64,000 bases of DNA from Pseudomonas sp. MWU13-2105 (GTDB lineage: Bacteria; Pseudomonadota; Gammaproteobacteria; Pseudomonadales; Pseudomonadaceae), in the NCBI RefSeq assembly GCF_023242315.1, contig NZ_JALLIY010000001.1, positions 248,001 through 312,000 of the forward strand, given 5' to 3'. The position numbers were made by a program, and so were the translations under genes. Positions within the stretch are counted from its first letter, which is position 1. Every line of letters starts with the position of its first letter. Below, one piece after another: positions 8,757 through 17,919 of the stretch. The notes below the pieces were generated by a model. It was not told where the DNA came from and made no database searches. It worked only from the letters and a program-made list of their open reading frames with translations.

Positions 8757-8785
8757 TCTGACAACCCTTTCGGAAAAATGGTTCC
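8757..8785 (-). promoter_or_regulatory. ECF-sigma-like promoter
   Basis: On the minus strand GGAACC, 17 bases, then GTCAGA, resembling AlgU/RpoE-class promoters (GAACTT, 16-17 bases, TCTGA) with GTC at -10. It starts ten bases after the DUF3509 stop codon and points toward the terminator at 8650. Confidence 0.4.
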
Positions 8786-8794
8786 CGAAAAACT

Positions 8795-9085
8795 CTACAC
8801 GGCAGCCGAACGGAACACCTTGTCCTGGGCGGCGTGACGCAGGGCCGCGATGACAGAGGGTTCCAGACGCCCTTCGGCAATGCGCAGGTCGCGGTGCAAG
8901 CCATCGACCACATCGGTCAACAAACGCTTGTCGTTCAATTGCGCATGGCTGATTTCACGGCTCAGCAGGACCAGACCCGCGCGACTGTTCACGGTCAACA
9001 GGCATTCACCGTGGCTCCCCGATGGGGTCAGGGTGACGGGATAAGGACTCAATGCTTCATTCAGCAACAGACTGATACTTTCCAT
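8795..9085 (-). CDS. DUF3509 domain protein
   Basis: A 96-residue cytosolic protein of a small family largely confined to Pseudomonas. Diagnostic features are the start MESISLLLNEALSPY, the central strand GECLLTV, and the VSREISHAQL-type motif (here LSREISHAQLNDKRLL) followed by a helical C-terminus. Function unknown. The start at 9085 is chosen by family alignment; in-frame GTG codons lie four and five codons upstream (9097). It stands alone, with the ECF-like promoter and terminator right after its stop codon. Confidence 0.75.
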   Translation of the reverse strand: MESISLLLNEALSPYPVTLTPSGSHGECLLTVNSRAGLVLLSREISHAQLNDKRLLTDVVDGLHRDLRIAEGRLEPSVIAALRHAAQDKVFRSAAV

Positions 9086-9254
9086 CTCGATCACCACTCA
9101 ATAGTCAAAACCCGACAGGTCAAAAACAAAGGGGCTGGCGTCAGGAACCGCCAGTCAGAGAAGAAAGTGCGTCAGGCCAGCTAACCTGATATCGCTGGAG
9201 ACCGAGCATCAAGCGGCTGCGCCCAGCGTTCCATTGCGAGCATGAACGAGAAAG

Positions 9255-9935
9255 ATGACAGAGAGAAAACAACGAAATCCAGCGTCCCCACCGCCCTTGC
9301 GCATCATCCTCGCGGACGATCATCCGATTTTCCTGATCGGACTGCGCGTCGTCCTCGAACACGATCCCGGACTCAGCGTCGTCGGCGAGGCCAGCTCGCC
9401 ACTGGAGCTCCTGGCGCTTCTGCAAGACTGTGCCTGCGAGGTACTGGTCACCGACTTCATGATGCCGGTCGAACAGCAGAGCGACGGCTTGCGCATGCTC
9501 GAAAGCGTGACCCGGCAACACCCGCGGTTGCCGATCGTGGTGGTGACCATGCTCAACAACGCCGGGCTGTTCCGCTCCATTCTCGATCTCGGGGTGATGG
9601 GACTGCTGAGCAAGGCCAGCCTGGCCGCCGAGCTGCCGGACGCCATCGCCCAGGTCCGCCGCAGCCGACCCTACGTGGCCAACTCGATTCGCCAGACCCT
9701 GGCACTGGCCGGCGAGGTCGGCGAGCATCGCCTGGGCGACCAGGAACAGCTTTCACCCCGCGAGCTGGAGGTGACGCGCCTCCTCGCGGCGGGACGCACC
9801 GTCGGTGAGATCGCCATCCAGCTGTGCCGGAGCAAGCAAACGGTGAGTGCGCAGAAGGTCAGCGCCATGCGCAAGCTCGGCCTGTCCAACGATGCGGCGC
9901 TGTTTCTCTACCTCCAGGAACATGGCTTGGCCTGA
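9255..9935 (+). CDS. LuxR/NarL-type response regulator, RocA1-like
   Basis: A 226-residue two-component response regulator. The N-terminal receiver has the acidic pair D21-D22, phospho-acceptor D67 in VTDFMM, T98 and K120, all the residues expected for phosphorylation. The C-terminal LuxR-type helix-turn-helix begins at LSPRELEVTRLLAAG and includes VGEIAIQL...KQTVSAQK, close to RcsB/EvgA/BvgA-type regulators. The gene converges on the EAL regulator with a 13-bp gap and lies next to a hybrid kinase with HPt domain. This matches the rocS1-rocR-rocA1 (sadSRA) organisation of P. aeruginosa, where RocA1 controls fimbrial and biofilm genes. The target genes here are unknown. Confidence 0.85.
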   Translation: MTERKQRNPASPPPLRIILADDHPIFLIGLRVVLEHDPGLSVVGEASSPLELLALLQDCACEVLVTDFMMPVEQQSDGLRMLESVTRQHPRLPIVVVTMLNNAGLFRSILDLGVMGLLSKASLAAELPDAIAQVRRSRPYVANSIRQTLALAGEVGEHRLGDQEQLSPRELEVTRLLAAGRTVGEIAIQLCRSKQTVSAQKVSAMRKLGLSNDAALFLYLQEHGLA

Positions 9936-9948
9936 GCGCCTGCAACCG

Positions 9949-11214
9949 CTAGAGGTTGACGCTATTCGTGGCCGCGCATTGCAAGGTCCCGGACAACCGG
10001 TGAACCGGGCCGAAACCCGCCACTTCCAACCAGGACAGGAGTTCGGCGCGGCCCATGGACGGCACGATGAAGTCGCCCTGGATCACCGACTCGCCCAGGG
10101 CCATGACCGCCTGGTAGTCGCTCTCGCTGGCAATCCCGCCAAGGACCACCTGCACGCTCATGCCCCGCGCCATGCGCAGGACGCCGGCGACGATCGCCGA
10201 CTTGCGCGGATCCGCCGCCATGCCGACAAGGAAGGGCGAACTGATCTTCAACTCGCTGAAGGGTAACTCGAGCAGCCGCTGAAGGCTGCCGCCGCCCATG
10301 CCGAAATCGCCGACGGACAACTGGCAGCCGAGCAGACGCACTCTCAGCAAACCTTCGGTCAGCGCACTGGCGCTGTTGAATTCGGCGCCTTCCCGCAGGT
10401 CGAGGGTCAGCCGCTCGGGCGGCAACTCGAAGCGCTCCAGCAAGGCTCTGAGCCGGTCGGCAAAGTCCGCCTGCTCCAGCAGGGGCCCCGGAATGCCCAG
10501 GGCGACCGGCAAGGCTTCATCGGTGGCAAAACGCACCTCGGCCGACAGGCTGACGGCCAGCTCCAGCACCCGCCAGATCAGCGCCTGCGCCAGCCCGGCA
10601 TACTCGAGCACCGGCATGAAACTGCCGGGCAGCAGCAGGCCCTGTTCCGGATGTTGCCAGCGCGGCAGCACCTCGACCCCGACGACACGACCGTCATGGG
10701 TCAACCTGGGCTGAAAATGCGCGGTCGCGTACTTCTCGATGGCCGGGGTCCCGGCACAGGCCTGGAGTTCGTGCAGCGACAGCAGCTCACAGACCTGGGC
10801 CAGCGGCAGCCCGGGGCGCTGCCGGGCGAAACGTTGCTGGTAGCTCGCCAGCAGTTCCGCCAGCGCCGCGGCCGACGCCGGCTTGCGCAGGCAGCCGAGG
10901 ACATGCAAGCCCTGCTGGCGCGCCATAAGCGCGGCGCCCTCGAGTACCTCCGGCTCGGCACTGCTGAGGATGATCAGGGCCTGGGCCTCCTGCCCCGCGG
11001 CCAGGGAACGAATCAGTTCCAGACCATCGCCCTCCTCCAGGTGCAGATCACAGATGGCCACGTCGATCCGGCCACGGTTGGCCAACGACTGCCGGGCGTT
11101 CTCGACATTTTCCGCCGTCAGCACATCAAAGACACCGGTGGCATTGAGCATCTGGTGCAAGGCCATCAGTTGAAAAGAGTTGTCTTCAAGAATCAGGACT
11201 TTGAGTGCGCGCAT
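9949..11214 (-). CDS. Response regulator with degenerate EAL domain, RocR-like
   Basis: A 421-residue protein: an N-terminal receiver (D11, phospho-acceptor D56 in ICDLHL, K111) and a C-terminal EAL-type domain (about 160-400). By alignment with active RocR-type phosphodiesterases only some catalytic residues remain: E181 in EVLPRW, D303, K323 and Q379. The metal-binding Asn is replaced by G240, the Glu by D272, the first Asp of DDFG by G302, and the later Glu of VEG by G359. Cyclic-di-GMP hydrolysis is therefore unlikely; a phosphorylation-controlled binding or antagonist role is inferred, as RocR antagonises RocA1. The start at 11214 has GGAG seven bases upstream. It follows the kinase gene by 88 bp. 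Confidence 0.85.
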   Translation of the reverse strand: MRALKVLILEDNSFQLMALHQMLNATGVFDVLTAENVENARQSLANRGRIDVAICDLHLEEGDGLELIRSLAAGQEAQALIILSSAEPEVLEGAALMARQQGLHVLGCLRKPASAAALAELLASYQQRFARQRPGLPLAQVCELLSLHELQACAGTPAIEKYATAHFQPRLTHDGRVVGVEVLPRWQHPEQGLLLPGSFMPVLEYAGLAQALIWRVLELAVSLSAEVRFATDEALPVALGIPGPLLEQADFADRLRALLERFELPPERLTLDLREGAEFNSASALTEGLLRVRLLGCQLSVGDFGMGGGSLQRLLELPFSELKISSPFLVGMAADPRKSAIVAGVLRMARGMSVQVVLGGIASESDYQAVMALGESVIQGDFIVPSMGRAELLSWLEVAGFGPVHRLSGTLQCAATNSVNL

Positions 11215-11291
11215 CGAGGGTCTCCGCAAAATGAGGCGGCCGGGGTCCGCAATGACCCTCGACTTTAAGCAACCGCCCCATCCGTGCCCCA

Positions 11292-11305
11292 TAGGACAAG
11301 TCCTA
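11292..11305. promoter_or_regulatory. Palindromic candidate operator
   Basis: TAGGACAAGTCCTA, two perfect 6-bp arms with a 2-bp centre, lies over the stop codon of the sensor kinase gene and 78 bp ahead of the EAL regulator. The TAGGA/TCCTA form resembles sites of NarL/RcsB-type regulators, so the neighbouring RocA1-like protein is a possible binder. Confidence 0.35.
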
Positions 11306-14300
11306 AAATGCCGGAATATCTGCCTGCAAATGCGCTTCGATATCCTCCAGCACGCACTCGATGGCCTGCTTGAGGACCTGCCAGTCGGTGACCAGCCGCT
11401 CGTCGGACTTGAGCCGCACGCAGCCATCCAGGTCGGCGCAGGCACGCGCCAGGGCGATGGCATCGATCAGGCAGGCGATCCCCTTGAGCCGATGGATCGC
11501 CACCGCCAAACCCTTCCAGTTGCCCAAGCCCACCGCGACTTCCAGCGCCCCACGCTCCTGTTCGAGGTTCTTGCGCAATTCCAGCAACATGCGCCGCATG
11601 ACCTCGGCGTTGGCACAGGTCATGGCACTCAGGGCGTGAATATCGAAGGAACGCTCGGGCAGGATGCTCGCCAACAGTCGCGCCAGCTCATCCAGGGACA
11701 CCGGCTTGACCAGCAGCTCGGTCATTCCGGCCTGCTGGCAGCGCTCGCGCTCGTCGCTCATGGCATTGGCCGTGCAGCCGACCACCGGGCACGGCGGACG
11801 CTGCTCCCGGGCCTCGATCCGGCGTATCGCCTCGGCCAGTGCATAACCGCTCATCTCCGGCATGTTGCAATCGGTGATCACCAGGTCGAAAGGCTCCTGC
11901 CGCAAGGCTTGCAACGCCGCCTCGGCACTCTGGCAGGCGACCACCTGCTGGCCGAGAAAACGCAGTTGCTGGTTGAGCACCAGGCAGTTGGCGGACAGGT
12001 CGTCGACAATCAACACCTTGAGTGCCGCCAGCCGAGGCCTGTCATCTTCCACCGCGACCGTTACGGTCGGGGCCGGAGCTTGTACCACCGGCTTGAGCGC
12101 CAGCTCGATACGCACACGGGTCCCCTCTCCCGGCTGGCTCAGCAAGGCGATGCTGCCGCCCATCAACTCCACCAGTTGCTTGCAGATACTCAAGCCGAGG
12201 CCAGTGCCGCCATATTCTTCATCGGCTTGACCACGGATCTGGACAAAGGGGGCGAAGAGCTTCTGCTGCTGTTCGAGGCCGATCCCCTTGCCGCTGTCTT
12301 CGATGCTGATGCACAGGGTTTCCAGCTCCGTGGTAGACGACAGGCTGCGCACCTGAATACTGACAAAGCCTTCGGCGGTAAATTTCAGCGCATTGCCGAT
12401 CAGGTTGTTCAGCACCTGGCGCAAACGCAGCGGGTCGAACCAGTAATCGCCCGCCAGCCCCGGCGCCACCTCCAGGCTCAGTTCGACGCCCTTGCCGCGC
12501 GCCACCGCCTCGAACAGTTGCCGCACGCTTTCCAGCAGCCCGACCAGGGAGCCGGCGCGCAACGCCAGGTGCATGCCGCCGGCCTCGATCTTGGCCAGAT
12601 CAAGGCTATCGCCGATCAAGGCCGTCAGTTCCTGCGCCGATTGATAGGCCACGTGCAACGCCTGGGAGAAGTCCTGCCCGTTGGCGCGGGCCTGTTCACG
12701 CTCCAGTTCGAGCAGGCCGATGATGGCGACCATCGGGGTGCGAATCTCATGGCTCATGGTTGCCAGGAACGCGCTCTTTGCCTGGCTGGCCTGCTCCGCC
12801 TGCTGGCGCGCCTCCATCAACTGGGCTTCGAGCCGCTTGCGCTCGGTAATATCGATCCAGCCGCCAAGCAGCCCCTGCAACTGCGCCTCCGCCGAGTAGA
12901 ACGGCACCATCCATTGGTAGATATCGATCCGGCCGCTGGCAAAGTCGAGCTGGCGATCCTGGAACAGCGGCTGCTGGGTTTCGAACAGCTGGATGAACTC
13001 GGCGTGCAGTTGCTCGGCGGTGGCCCGGGGCAAGATATCCACTTCGGTGATCCGCCGGCCCTGGACTTGCTCCAGGGTGGTGGCAAAGCGTTCCTCGTAA
13101 CTGCGGTTGCAGGTCATCAGCCGCCCGTCCAGGTCGCGCACGAAAATCGGATTGGGAATACCGTCCAGCAAGGCGCGCTGGAAGGCCAGTTGATCGCTGA
13201 GTTCCTGCTCGGCCCGGCGGCGTTGGCGAATCTGGATATTCAGCCGGCGGTTCCAGGCCAGGGACACGCCCCCCAGCAGGATCATCACCGCCGTCAAACC
13301 GTAGACCCAGCGCGGCACGCGCTCCCAGACCGGACGCATCGGCGCCAGGCCGATCGCGCCATGCCACTTGATGCGCAACGCGCGCAGTTCAGCCACGGGG
13401 AACGCCTCCAGGGCCTTGTTCAGGATACTCAGCAGCTCCGGGTCGCTCTTGACCACCGAGAAACTGTCCGCCGACCACAACCCTTCGACGCTGCGCCCGA
13501 CCTTCAGCCGCCCGGGCGGATACAGGTAGGCCCGGGTATCGCTCTGGATCGTCGCGGTTGCCTCGCCGCGCTCGACCATCGCCCTGGCCTCCTCGGGGGT
13601 CCTGACCGTGCGCAGGTCGATGTCCGGATAGCCCCTGCGGATCATCGGCTCCAGGGCGTGTTTCTCCGGCAGCACCAGCACCCGCCCGGACAACTGCGAG
13701 AGCGAGCCGAGGGGCGAATCGTGCACCCGCACCACGAACACCCAGGCGCTGCCACCAAAGGCATAGGTGAAATTCAGGAAGGCCTTGCGCTCGACACTCT
13801 CGGCCAGCGTCGTGCTCATCTGCGCCTTGCCAGCCTGGAGCAGCTCGACACTCTCGGCGGTGGAGGCGGTCTCCTTGTACTCGAACTGCAGGCCGGTCAT
13901 CCGCGAAATGCGCGACAGCAGGTCCGGATTGAGGCCGACCCAGCGGTTGTGACCATCCTTGTAGATATGCGGCGGATACGGCTGGGCCACCACCGTGACC
14001 CTGGGGTTGCGGTCGATCCAGGCCAGTTCCGCCGCGGTGAGGCTGATGCGCTGCTGGGCGATGTCCGAACCGAAGCCGGTGGTCCAGCGGGCGAGGATCT
14101 CCCGTCGCGTGGCGTTGTCGATGCTGTCCAGGACGCGCTCCACCAAGCCGCTGAGCACCGGATCGGACTGGCGCGTGGCAAAGGCGAAGCCAATCGGCGG
14201 CAAGTCGCTCTTGTCCTTGATGTGCACGCCCATGTAAGGCCGCAGGCTCTTGTAGGCGCGGACAATCACCTCGTTGCCGATAAACGCCTCGACCTCGCCC

Positions 14301-14914
14301 TGGGACAGGGCTTCCAGGGCACTGTAGAGGGTCGGGGCGAGGATGATCTCGCTCTGCGGATAAGTGGCATGCACGACCTGCGCATCGGCGTAGCCATCGA
14401 GCAGCACCACCTTCTTGCCATTGAGATCGTGAAGGCCGTGACCGCCGGCGCGCCCGACGATCACCGAACGATCCGGCATGTAGTCGCTGGAGAAACTCAG
14501 CCCGGGCACGCCGCGCTCGTAGCCGTTGGCGCTGGTGAGGATATCGATCTGTCCGCTGCGCAGGGCCTCGACCGCCTGGTCGCGCTCGCCGAAGCCGAGC
14601 ACCTGGACCCGCACTCCCAGGCGGTCGCGGATCAGCCCGACGTAATCGGCGCTGATACCCTGGTAGCGGTTGCGGTCATTGGTGATATCGACGGGCTCAT
14701 AGTCGGCCACCGAAATCCCCACCCGCAAGGTCCGTTCGGGCCCCAGCCATTGCTCCTCCTCCGGGCTCAGGGACAGGCGATCGACCTCGACGAACGAAGG
14801 CGGCAGGCTGAACGGCAGGCCCTGGGCCGCTATCGCACTGGCGGGCAGATACAGCAGCAACCACCAGCACAGCCTGGCCAGAACGGATTGTATGGATCGA
14901 GCCAAAAACACCAT
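11303..14914 (-). CDS. Unorthodox hybrid sensor histidine kinase, RocS1-like
   Basis: A 1203-residue membrane kinase of the BvgS/EvgS/RocS1 class. In order: signal sequence (1-30), two periplasmic solute-binding-protein-like domains (about 60-285 and 300-515), one transmembrane helix (about 537-555), a PAS domain (575-695), a dimerisation/phosphoacceptor domain with H722 in SHEIRTP, an ATPase domain with N boxes (NNLIGNALKF, DSGKGIGL, GGTGLGLSI), a receiver with D1015 in ITDCNMPE and K1070, and an HPt domain with H1141 in HRLKG. All phosphorelay residues are intact. The adjacent LuxR-type and EAL-type regulators are the expected recipients. The signal sensed is unknown. Confidence 0.92.
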   Translation of the reverse strand: MVFLARSIQSVLARLCWWLLLYLPASAIAAQGLPFSLPPSFVEVDRLSLSPEEEQWLGPERTLRVGISVADYEPVDITNDRNRYQGISADYVGLIRDRLGVRVQVLGFGERDQAVEALRSGQIDILTSANGYERGVPGLSFSSDYMPDRSVIVGRAGGHGLHDLNGKKVVLLDGYADAQVVHATYPQSEIILAPTLYSALEALSQGEVEAFIGNEVIVRAYKSLRPYMGVHIKDKSDLPPIGFAFATRQSDPVLSGLVERVLDSIDNATRREILARWTTGFGSDIAQQRISLTAAELAWIDRNPRVTVVAQPYPPHIYKDGHNRWVGLNPDLLSRISRMTGLQFEYKETASTAESVELLQAGKAQMSTTLAESVERKAFLNFTYAFGGSAWVFVVRVHDSPLGSLSQLSGRVLVLPEKHALEPMIRRGYPDIDLRTVRTPEEARAMVERGEATATIQSDTRAYLYPPGRLKVGRSVEGLWSADSFSVVKSDPELLSILNKALEAFPVAELRALRIKWHGAIGLAPMRPVWERVPRWVYGLTAVMILLGGVSLAWNRRLNIQIRQRRRAEQELSDQLAFQRALLDGIPNPIFVRDLDGRLMTCNRSYEERFATTLEQVQGRRITEVDILPRATAEQLHAEFIQLFETQQPLFQDRQLDFASGRIDIYQWMVPFYSAEAQLQGLLGGWIDITERKRLEAQLMEARQQAEQASQAKSAFLATMSHEIRTPMVAIIGLLELEREQARANGQDFSQALHVAYQSAQELTALIGDSLDLAKIEAGGMHLALRAGSLVGLLESVRQLFEAVARGKGVELSLEVAPGLAGDYWFDPLRLRQVLNNLIGNALKFTAEGFVSIQVRSLSSTTELETLCISIEDSGKGIGLEQQQKLFAPFVQIRGQADEEYGGTGLGLSICKQLVELMGGSIALLSQPGEGTRVRIELALKPVVQAPAPTVTVAVEDDRPRLAALKVLIVDDLSANCLVLNQQLRFLGQQVVACQSAEAALQALRQEPFDLVITDCNMPEMSGYALAEAIRRIEAREQRPPCPVVGCTANAMSDERERCQQAGMTELLVKPVSLDELARLLASILPERSFDIHALSAMTCANAEVMRRMLLELRKNLEQERGALEVAVGLGNWKGLAVAIHRLKGIACLIDAIALARACADLDGCVRLKSDERLVTDWQVLKQAIECVLEDIEAHLQADIPAF

Positions 14915-14988
14915 GACGAACTACCTGCCCCCTTCGGTCCATTTCAGGAAATGGCAAAAAACAGGGCAAGTTTGACATGCGAAAATGA

Positions 14989-15014
14989 TAAAGCCCGCCA
15001 AGGGGCGGGCTTTA
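14989..15014 (-). terminator. Terminator of the hom-thrC unit
   Basis: AAAGCCCGCC-AAGG-GGCGGGCTTT, a 10-bp stem with a 4-nt loop followed on the minus strand by TATCATTTT. It lies 22 bases after the thrC stop and upstream of the kinase gene. The symmetric T/A tails would allow some bidirectional action. Confidence 0.85.
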
Positions 15015-15035
15015 TTGTGTGACCTTTCTAGTCTG

Positions 15036-16445
15036 TCAGAGCGGCTTACCACGGTTGCCATGCTGGCTGACAAAGGCCTGCACGACTTTCAAGTCGTTGG
15101 CCAAGACGGTGCAACGCTCATCTCGCTCAAACAAATCGGAAAGGTGCGCAGGTAGTTCGAGCGCTTTTCCTACGCCCGCCTTCTCCACTGCCTCAGGGAA
15201 CTTGACCGGATGCGCGGTTCCCAGGATCACCATCGGGGTGTCCAGGCTGCGTCGACATTCGCGGGCCGCGCGCACGCCGATGGCGGTGTGCGGATCGAGG
15301 ACTTCACCGCTCTGGGCGAAGACTTCGGCGATGGTCTCGCAGGTCTGCGCATCGTCCACGGCCAGGGAGTCGAACAGCTTGCGGGCTTCGGTCCAGCGGT
15401 CCTGGTCGACACTGAAACCGCCGCCTTGCTTGAAGGTCTCCATCAACCCGGCGATGGCCGCGCCGTTGCGCCCGTGCAGGTCGAACAGCAGGCGTTCGAA
15501 GTTCGATGACACCATGATGTCCATGGACGGCGACAGGGTCGCGTGGAGGGTCTCCTTGACGTACTGGTTGCCGCTCATGAAGCGGTGCAGGATGTCATTG
15601 CGGTTGGTCGCGACGATCAACTGGTTGATCGGCAGGCCCATGTTGCGCGCCAGGTAGCCGGCGAAGATATCGCCGAAGTTGCCGGTCGGCACCGAGAACG
15701 CCACCGAACGGGCCGGGCCGCCCAACTGCAGGGCCGCGTGGAAGTAGTAGACGATCTGGGCCATGATCCGCGCCCAGTTGATCGAGTTCACCGCCACCAG
15801 CCGCGTGCCCTTGAGGAAGCTCTGGTCGGCGAAGCTGTTCTTGACCATTTCCTGGCAGTCGTCGAAGTTGCCTTCGATGGCGATGTTGTGGATGTTGTCG
15901 CCGAACAGGGTGGTCATCTGCCGACGCTGCACCTCGGACACCCGGTTGTGCGGGTGGAGGATGAAGATGTCGACGTTCTCGCAGTGCTTGCAGCCTTCGA
16001 TGGCGGCCGAACCGGTGTCACCCGAGGTCGCGCCGACGATCACCACGCGCTCGCCACGTTTGGCCAGCACGTAGTCGAGCAGGCGACCGAGCAGTTGCAG
16101 GGCGAAGTCCTTGAACGCCAGGGTCGGGCCGTGGAACAGCTCCAGCACCCATTCATTGCCGTTCAGCTGGCGCAACGGCGCCACGGCGCCGTGGGAGAAC
16201 GCGCCGTAGGTTTCCTCAAGGATCTTCTTGAAATCGGCATCCGGAATGCTGCCGGTGACAAACGGGCGCATGACCCGGAACGCCAGCTCGTGATACGGCA
16301 GGCCGGCCCAGGAAGCGATTTCCTCCTGGGTGAAACGTGGCAGGTTCTCCGGCACGTACAGGCCACCGTCGCTGGCCAGGCCGGCCAGCAGCACGTCTTC
16401 GAAGTTCAGGGCCGGTGCCTGGCCGCGGGTACTGATGTAACGCAT
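15036..16445 (-). CDS. thrC: Threonine synthase
   Basis: A 469-residue PLP enzyme converting O-phosphohomoserine to threonine, the last step of threonine synthesis. The N-terminus MRYISTRGQAPALNFEDVL is typical of the long bacterial/fungal class II type. The Schiff-base lysine is K112 in PTLAFKDFALQ, and the phosphate-binding loop is ATSGDTGSAAIEG. It lies 31 bp after hom and is probably cotranscribed with it; a strong terminator follows. Confidence 0.97.
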   Translation of the reverse strand: MRYISTRGQAPALNFEDVLLAGLASDGGLYVPENLPRFTQEEIASWAGLPYHELAFRVMRPFVTGSIPDADFKKILEETYGAFSHGAVAPLRQLNGNEWVLELFHGPTLAFKDFALQLLGRLLDYVLAKRGERVVIVGATSGDTGSAAIEGCKHCENVDIFILHPHNRVSEVQRRQMTTLFGDNIHNIAIEGNFDDCQEMVKNSFADQSFLKGTRLVAVNSINWARIMAQIVYYFHAALQLGGPARSVAFSVPTGNFGDIFAGYLARNMGLPINQLIVATNRNDILHRFMSGNQYVKETLHATLSPSMDIMVSSNFERLLFDLHGRNGAAIAGLMETFKQGGGFSVDQDRWTEARKLFDSLAVDDAQTCETIAEVFAQSGEVLDPHTAIGVRAARECRRSLDTPMVILGTAHPVKFPEAVEKAGVGKALELPAHLSDLFERDERCTVLANDLKVVQAFVSQHGNRGKPL

Positions 16446-16476
16446 GAAAAATTCCTCTCTGATCGGCGGCGCCGGC

Positions 16477-17781
16477 TTAGTTCAAGTGCTCGACGCGGAT
16501 CCGCACGACAGGGCCGACCACGCCTTGCAGGGCCTCCAGCGCCGCGATGGCGTCGTTGATATGCTGCTCCCGCACGCGATGGGTCAGCAGGATCATCGGC
16601 ACCAGGCCGTCGTGCTCTTCGACTTCCTTCTGCATGATCGATTCGATATTGATGCCGCGTTCCGACAGGATGCTCGCGACCTGGGCCAGCACGCCCGGAT
16701 GGTCCTTGGCCTGGATGCGCAGGTAGTAGGCGCTTTCGCAGTCCTCGATCGGCAGGATCGGGTGGGCCGACAGCGAGTCCGGCTGGAAGGCCAGGTGCGG
16801 CACACGGTTTTCCGGGTCACTGGTCATGGCGCGAACCACATCCACCAGGTCGGCGATCACCGACGAGGCGGTCGGTTCCATGCCGGCGCCGGCGCCGTAG
16901 AACAGGGTCGAACCGGAAGCATCGCCGTTGACCATCACCGCGTTCATCACGCCGTTGACGTTGGCGATCAGGCGATCGGCCGGGATCAGCGTCGGGTGCA
17001 CCCGCAGTTCGATACCGGCGGCGGTGCTACGGGCTACGCCCAGGTGCTTGATGCGGTAGCCCAGGGCCTCGGCGTAGTTGACGTCGGCGGTGGTCAGCTT
17101 GGTGATGCCTTCGGTGTAGGCCTTGTCGAATTGCAGCGGGATGCCGAAGGCGATGGACGCCAGGATCGTCAGCTTGTGCGCGGCGTCGATGCCTTCGACG
17201 TCGAAGGTCGGATCGGCTTCGGCGTAACCCAGGGCCTGGGCTTCGGCCAGCACGTCCTCGAAGGTACGGCCCTTCTCGCGCATTTCGGTGAGGATGAAGT
17301 TACCGGTGCCGTTGATGATACCGGCGACCCAGTTGATGCGGTTGGCCGAGAGGCCTTCGCGAATCGCCTTGATCACCGGGATGCCACCGGCCACCGCGGC
17401 TTCGAACGCGACGATCACGCCTTTCTCGCGGGCCTTGGCGAAGATTTCGTTGCCGTGCACGGCGATCAGCGCCTTGTTCGCGGTGACCACGTGCTTGCCG
17501 TTCTCGATGGCGCTGAGCACCAGCTCGCGGGCAACGGTGTAGCCGCCCATCAGCTCGACGACGATATCGATTTCAGGGTTGCTCGCCACTTCGAAGACAT
17601 CGTGGGTAATCGCAATACCGGTGGTCTGGAACTGAGGCTTTGGCGTACGCACGGCAATTTGAGCCACTTCGATTCCACGCCCGGCACGGCGGGCAATCTC
17701 CTCGGCGTTACGCTGAAGTACGTTGAAGGTGCCGCCACCGACGGTACCTAACCCACAGATGCCTACTTTGACCGGTTTCAC
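16477..17781 (-). CDS. hom: Homoserine dehydrogenase
   Basis: A 434-residue monofunctional homoserine dehydrogenase, reducing aspartate semialdehyde to homoserine at the branch to threonine and methionine. The N-terminal Rossmann motif GLGTVGGGTFNVL is followed by the catalytic domain (KLTILASIAFG, PTLIPADR). A C-terminal ACT domain (about 350-434; RIQAKDHPGVLAQVAS) is the usual site of threonine feedback inhibition. Translation starts at GTG 17781 with GGGGAG six bases upstream. It forms a unit with thrC downstream; a hairpin-rich leader lies between it and dsbC. Confidence 0.97.
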   Translation of the reverse strand: MKPVKVGICGLGTVGGGTFNVLQRNAEEIARRAGRGIEVAQIAVRTPKPQFQTTGIAITHDVFEVASNPEIDIVVELMGGYTVARELVLSAIENGKHVVTANKALIAVHGNEIFAKAREKGVIVAFEAAVAGGIPVIKAIREGLSANRINWVAGIINGTGNFILTEMREKGRTFEDVLAEAQALGYAEADPTFDVEGIDAAHKLTILASIAFGIPLQFDKAYTEGITKLTTADVNYAEALGYRIKHLGVARSTAAGIELRVHPTLIPADRLIANVNGVMNAVMVNGDASGSTLFYGAGAGMEPTASSVIADLVDVVRAMTSDPENRVPHLAFQPDSLSAHPILPIEDCESAYYLRIQAKDHPGVLAQVASILSERGINIESIMQKEVEEHDGLVPMILLTHRVREQHINDAIAALEALQGVVGPVVRIRVEHLN

Positions 17782-17799
17782 TCTGAACTCCCCATGAAA

Positions 17800-17820
17800 C
17801 GGCCGACACGAGGTCGGCCG
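17800..17820 (-). terminator. Hairpin in the hom leader
   Basis: CGGCCGAC-5 nt-GTCGGCCG followed on the minus strand by TTTCATGG. It lies about 19 bases ahead of the hom start and roughly 100 bases after the dsbC stop. It could be a weak terminator for dsbC or part of a hom leader structure. Confidence 0.45.
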
Positions 17821-17919
17821 TGGAAAACAGCCGCTGGACTGCCAGCAGCTCGCTATTGATGACCCGGGAACCCGTTCCGCGGGCCATGCTCGTCAAAGGT
17901 TGAGCATGACGAGGCTGGA

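Noticed and set aside
11180..15022. A very long plus-strand open frame opposite the RocS1-like kinase
   Set aside because: It is an antisense by-product of strong third-position GC bias; it has no family similarity, and the minus-strand frame has complete domain architecture.
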